Shown: positions 60,463 through 64,000 of the stretch, in pieces
Layout: each line of letters starts with the position of its first letter
How positions within the stretch are numbered: the stretch's first letter is position 1
Source: Cryptomeria japonica
Taxonomy: Eukaryota > Streptophyta > Pinopsida > Cupressales > Cupressaceae
Direction: 5' to 3'
Length of the DNA: 64,000 bases
Assembly (NCBI RefSeq): GCF_030272615.1
Contig: NC_081414.1
Span: 766,552,483 to 766,616,482, forward strand
Made by a program: the position numbers and the translations under genes
The notes under the pieces: model-generated
Told to the model about the DNA's origin: nothing
Databases searched by the model: none
The model's input: only the letters and a program-made list of their open reading frames with translations

Positions 60463-62808
60463 CTATACACGAAATTGTTCGGATGATGGAATAATAGCAA
60501 AGCTCACATCAAGGGATTTGTTATGGACCTCAATAGGTAATGTAATAGAACCAATTGCAGGAGAAGAAAATGCATCAAATAATTTCACAACCACATTTGT
60601 TTTGTCATAGATCACTTGATTCAATTGCAAAGTAAAAAGAAATTCTTCAGTAATGACATTAACCATGCAAGAAGGATCAATAAGCACTCCACGACAAGGT
60701 GTATTCTTGAATTTTGCAACTATATATAAAGGACCATCAGGTGCCCTGATAGTTTCACTAGAATCAAATGTGATGGAAGGTTCTTTAGGGATTTTCTGCT
60801 GCTCTACAAAGTTAATCACATTCGGAGTCATAGACACAAGACCATCAGATGAGAAAGAGGAATCATTAGTCTCATTCACATTAGAGGTATGCGAAGGTAA
60901 TGGATCAGTAAAAATCTTAAGATTTTGGTTAGGAAGAGCTACAGATGTGTTGCCTTTATCATTCACACCTAAAACAGAGATAGTATTATTATCAATCAAA
61001 TCTTGAATTTTACCCTTTAAAGCAAAACATTTTTCAGTATCATGCCTAGGTTGACGATGAAATTGACAAAAAGATTTGTTATCAAAATAGGGTGAATTAA
61101 TCTTTGCAGGATCTATTTTCTTTATAGGAGGGAGAATAAGCACGTTTTGTTCCAATAACTTATTCATAATACTATGCAATGATTCATTCAAAGGAGTAAA
61201 CTTTCTTTCTTTCTTGAAAAACTTAGAAATAGGAGGCACACCTGATGCTGCATTCACATTGTTGTTGATGATGTTTTCATTGAACTTAACAAACCCTCTA
61301 TTCGGTTTAAACTTCCCAAATGGTTGTTGACTACTATCACCCTTATCACTCGGAGCCATAGGATTTGCTTGTTCCATTTGACTCACAGTCAGTTGATAAT
61401 TGTGAAGAGTTGCACACAACTGTTGGAAAGAAGTAAACTCAGAAAATAGAAGTTTTTCTCTAATATCTTTTTGTAAATTAGAAATAAAGATTCTTTGAAT
61501 ATCGTTGTCAGGTACTGGAAAAGAAATTTGAGCACACAAATGCTTATATCTACCAATGAAATCAGTCACTTTTTCTTTAACACCTTGTTTACAATGCATT
61601 AAATCAATCAAAGTAACTTTAGGACTTATATTGTTTTGAAATTGTTGAATAAAAGCATTTGCAAGTTGTTGGAAAGAAGTAATAGAATAGGAAGGCAACG
61701 AGCAATACCATTGTAGAGCCTTATCTCTTAATGTTCTAGTAAACAGTTTTGCAAGCAACCTATGGTCATGAGCAAAATCAGTACATATTGTTTGAAAGGT
61801 CTTAACATGTGTTAGAGGATCACCTTTACCATTATAAAGCTCCAACTGCGGGATTTCAACATGCTTAGGGGGGATAGCTCGAACAATGTCAAGAGAAAGT
61901 GGGCTCGCAACATCAAATGTGGGCACACTAAACTTAGATTGATTCATAGAGGCAATTTGTTGCTGTAAAGAAGAGACAGTTCGTGCAAGATTGTTAATGG
62001 TCACTTCAGTCGAAGAGTTCATATTAGACATGTTAGATTGTGATGGAGGTATTATGTTATTGAAAGAAGGTATTGATTGAGAGTAAAGTGGCGGGACACT
62101 ATGATAGTTAGTCATAGGAGATGATTGGAAAGAAGGAACACTACAAGGAGGAATGGAATGGTTGAATGAATTGCCCCCTTGCGTCATGTTCATTTGTGGA
62201 GATGTAATAGGGACACTCATTGAAGGAATGAATGAAGAAGTCAGATTGAATGAAGGAAGAGGGTTGATTGAAGAGGAAGGATTTCCCCCATGACTGGTGA
62301 TCATAGGTGGAATGTTTTGTATTGAAGTAGTCATTATGTTTGATGTAAAAGTAGGTATACTAGCAATAGAAGTTGTCAAAGGGATAGAATGATTGACTTG
62401 AGTAGGAGGTTGTGTATAACCTAAAGTTTCGGCACAACTCTTCATAGGCATCACATTCGAATCCACAATGTGTGCAATACTACGCAAAATATCAATTCCA
62501 TTCTTATCACTTTGAACCATACGTTTTAGACCTTCAAATAATGAAAGAGCTTGACTATCGGGGTATTCTTGAGAAATCCATTGCTGAAAATCATCAAATT
62601 GGTTATCCAATTTCGAAAGTTGTTCTACAGAAACCTCATGGAGAGATTCTTCATCATTAAGAGGATTAGAGGAATTACCCGTGTCCTTGTTAAAAAGGCC
62701 ATTCAAATTAGGTTCCATCTCCTCGGTAATTAAACCTTGGAAAGACTTAATTCTAAGGCTTCGTCTAATAGGAATAGTGTAAGTAGGGCTTATTGTTGTA
62801 AAACTCAT
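60463..62808 (-). CDS. gag: Element B Gag with degenerate protease-like end (Ty3/Gypsy, Tat-like)
   Basis: 781 codons without a stop. A low-complexity S/P/N/I-rich N-terminus (about residues 1-300) is followed by the retrotransposon gag domain: PQLELYNGKGDPLTHVKTF, DKALQWYCSLPSYSITSFQQ, VTDFIGRYKHLCAQ. A zinc-binding-like C-x2-H-x4-H-x4-C segment (FCQFHRQPRHDTEKCFALKG, near residue 600) leads into KIQDLID. The end resembles a retropepsin (RGVLIDPSCMVNVI), but the catalytic D-S/T-G is D-P-S. The GDP-x-x-H style and the C/H segment resemble the Tat/Ogre lineage. An open frame of this length suggests fairly recent activity, helped by enzymes from another element. Confidence 0.8.
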   Translation of the reverse strand: MSFTTISPTYTIPIRRSLRIKSFQGLITEEMEPNLNGLFNKDTGNSSNPLNDEESLHEVSVEQLSKLDNQFDDFQQWISQEYPDSQALSLFEGLKRMVQSDKNGIDILRSIAHIVDSNVMPMKSCAETLGYTQPPTQVNHSIPLTTSIASIPTFTSNIMTTSIQNIPPMITSHGGNPSSSINPLPSFNLTSSFIPSMSVPITSPQMNMTQGGNSFNHSIPPCSVPSFQSSPMTNYHSVPPLYSQSIPSFNNIIPPSQSNMSNMNSSTEVTINNLARTVSSLQQQIASMNQSKFSVPTFDVASPLSLDIVRAIPPKHVEIPQLELYNGKGDPLTHVKTFQTICTDFAHDHRLLAKLFTRTLRDKALQWYCSLPSYSITSFQQLANAFIQQFQNNISPKVTLIDLMHCKQGVKEKVTDFIGRYKHLCAQISFPVPDNDIQRIFISNLQKDIREKLLFSEFTSFQQLCATLHNYQLTVSQMEQANPMAPSDKGDSSQQPFGKFKPNRGFVKFNENIINNNVNAASGVPPISKFFKKERKFTPLNESLHSIMNKLLEQNVLILPPIKKIDPAKINSPYFDNKSFCQFHRQPRHDTEKCFALKGKIQDLIDNNTISVLGVNDKGNTSVALPNQNLKIFTDPLPSHTSNVNETNDSSFSSDGLVSMTPNVINFVEQQKIPKEPSITFDSSETIRAPDGPLYIVAKFKNTPCRGVLIDPSCMVNVITEEFLFTLQLNQVIYDKTNVVVKLFDAFSSPAIGSITLPIEVHNKSLDVSFAIIPSSEQFRV

Positions 62809-64000
62809 GCACTAGCGAGAGAGAGAAGATTTTAAATTTTGAAAATAAAGTTGGCAAAATTGAACAATGAGATAATGATTATCCAATTTGAACTTTATGA
62901 AAGAAGAGGGAAACACAACTTCCAAGAAAGGTAGGCACAATTGAAAAATTAGGGCTAAGGGGGGTAGCTCTTAATTTTAATTGTTATCTTGAAAATTGAA
63001 ATCTTGAATTTTGAATTTATTTTCGAATTTAGAGGTAGCAAATTTCAATAAAATCAGCCAATCTCCTAGATTTAAGCTGTTAAATACAATCATGCCAATC
63101 TCCCAAAATTTCGAAAAAAATGTCAGGGACCGTGGCGAACGGAGTGCACACGGTCCTCGCAACTTTTTTCAAAATTTTCAGGGATGAAAGTTATGATGAT
63201 TTTAGAGCTAATCTGAAAAAATTGAGTGATTTTACGATATGTAGACAGGCCAAATTAAAGTTGCAATCTCAAAATTGAATCCTACCAAGATTGTTGAAAA
63301 ATGCAAAATTTGAATTTTGAAAAAGAGAGGGAAATTGAAATTTTGAATTTTATGATTTTAGAGGGAATACTAAAAGCAATGCAAGCTTTGAAATTTAAAA
63401 GTTGACTTAATTTCATGCAAAATTCAATTTTGAAAGCGGAAATCAAAGTTGTTGCAATTAAACACTTAATTTCAAAAGTCACAAATTGCAAAAATTTGAA
63501 TAAAGCACTGAAACTTTGAATGAATGCCAACACACTTTTCAGATTTAGGACAATAAGAAACACAATTTTAACACAAAATTTCAATTTCAACAATTTTTGA
63601 ATGATTAGAAGCCTTAATCCAAGCAATCACTAGACCAACTTTGACTTTAATTTTGAAAGTGTTAGAATTGATGAAATCAGCCAAGATTCTGGATTCTAGT
63701 AGAAAAATATAGTAAGATCTAGCTCCCGAAATTTCGGAAAAAATGTCGGGGATAATGGCGCTCGGGGTGCACACACTCCTCGCAACTTTTTTCAAAATTT
63801 TCAGAGATGAAAGATATTATGATTTTATTGCGGAATCCAAAGTTACAGCCGATTTGGAGGTGTTTTGATCAGTGAATTTATCGGTCAAAGGTTGAATCAA
63901 GAGGGTTAAAAATTAGGGTTTTGACACTTAACCACTTAATTTTCAGAATTAAGGCACAAATATGAATTGATAATTTGCAATAGAAGGGTAGATCTGAAAC
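62809..64000 (-). other. Element B leader with two copies of a shared module
   Basis: Noncoding. Two modules (about 63,090-63,250 and 63,710-63,870) share AATTTC..AAAAAATGTC, a GC-rich motif ending GTGCACAC, then GCAACTTTTTTCAAAATTTT and a GATGAAAG...ATGATTTTA segment. The same module is in element A's LTR at 53,530-53,680. No primer site or 5' LTR boundary was identified before the window end. Confidence 0.65.

Larger units (their letters stand above)
52348..64000 (-). mobile_element. Element A: minus-strand LTR element carrying an antisense PMD gene (incomplete)
   Basis: Its left boundary interrupts the inner Copia LTR precisely. A 1.6-kb LTR is followed by a purine-rich tract read on the minus strand, so the element is on the minus strand with its 3' end at left. 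It contains the PMD gene at 54,500-56,971 in antisense. At 57,489 it is probably interrupted by element B. Its gag-pol and 5' LTR would lie outside the window. The right end given here is only the window edge. Confidence 0.6.
57489..64000 (-). mobile_element. Element B: minus-strand gag-only LTR element (incomplete)
   Basis: The 3' LTR is at 57,489-58,611, followed by the purine tract at 58,612-58,629 and a leftward gag with protease-like end (59,360-62,808). Only about 750 bp without coding potential separate the coding region from the 3' tract, so there is no room for reverse transcriptase, RNase H or integrase downstream of gag. That pattern matches gag-only (TR-GAG type) Gypsy derivatives. 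The 5' LTR lies beyond the window. Confidence 0.72.

Overview
This window looks like nuclear DNA of a seed plant with a large, repeat-rich genome. A lignified lineage is likely, and a gymnosperm or other large-genome species is plausible, but I cannot name the organism. The reasons are an AT-rich background, plant-type Copia and Gypsy LTR retrotransposons nested in one another, LINE fragments, a plant laccase locus with GT-AG introns, and a plant mobile domain (PMD) gene. There are no bacterial operons and no CRISPR array. Almost every long reading frame belongs to a retroelement, and most are broken.

Layout. (1) 793-15,699 is a full-length Copia element on the + strand, with 450-bp LTRs and an ATAGT target duplication. 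Its gag is split by a second, oppositely oriented Copia at 3,127-11,434 (CCTAC duplication). The left LTR of that second element carries a solo LTR at 3,658-4,706 (ACCCT duplication). (2) 16,810-19,771 is an inverted-repeat structure with purine- and pyrimidine-rich inner tracts. Between its arms lies a GGGCCC-rich repeat containing a 62-bp near-perfect palindrome. (3) 20,560-22,553 is a laccase locus: five exons are readable with all copper ligands, but the first is frameshifted and the N-terminal exon is missing or degraded. (4) 24,242 to about 31,386 is a minus-strand LTR element with a tRNA-Trp-derived primer site, several tandem arrays and a cryptic coding block. (5) 31,387-43,974 is mostly AT-rich DNA. 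It holds one small candidate gene (35,278-35,496), LINE fragments and a short non-autonomous Copia.

(6) 43,975-52,347 is a second copy of the left end of the window: same flank, same nested Copia pair, same inactivating mutations. It has lost about 1.15 kb, including the outer 5' LTR, and is cut on its right by a new insertion. (7) From 52,348 to the window end are two related minus-strand LTR elements. Element A (1.6-kb LTR) carries an antisense, intron-containing, decayed PMD gene. Element B, whose LTR family is the same as the solo LTR, encodes gag and a protease-like segment but shows no reverse transcriptase between gag and its 3' LTR.

The order of events can be read from the nesting: outer Copia, then inner Copia, then shared inactivating mutations, then duplication, then separate later insertions in each copy. 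The elements of most biological interest are the antisense spliced PMD gene, the GC-rich GGGCGCC/GGTCC motif recurring in elements A and B, the long palindrome, and the primer-site tRNA-Trp sequence that runs past the usual reverse-transcription stop.
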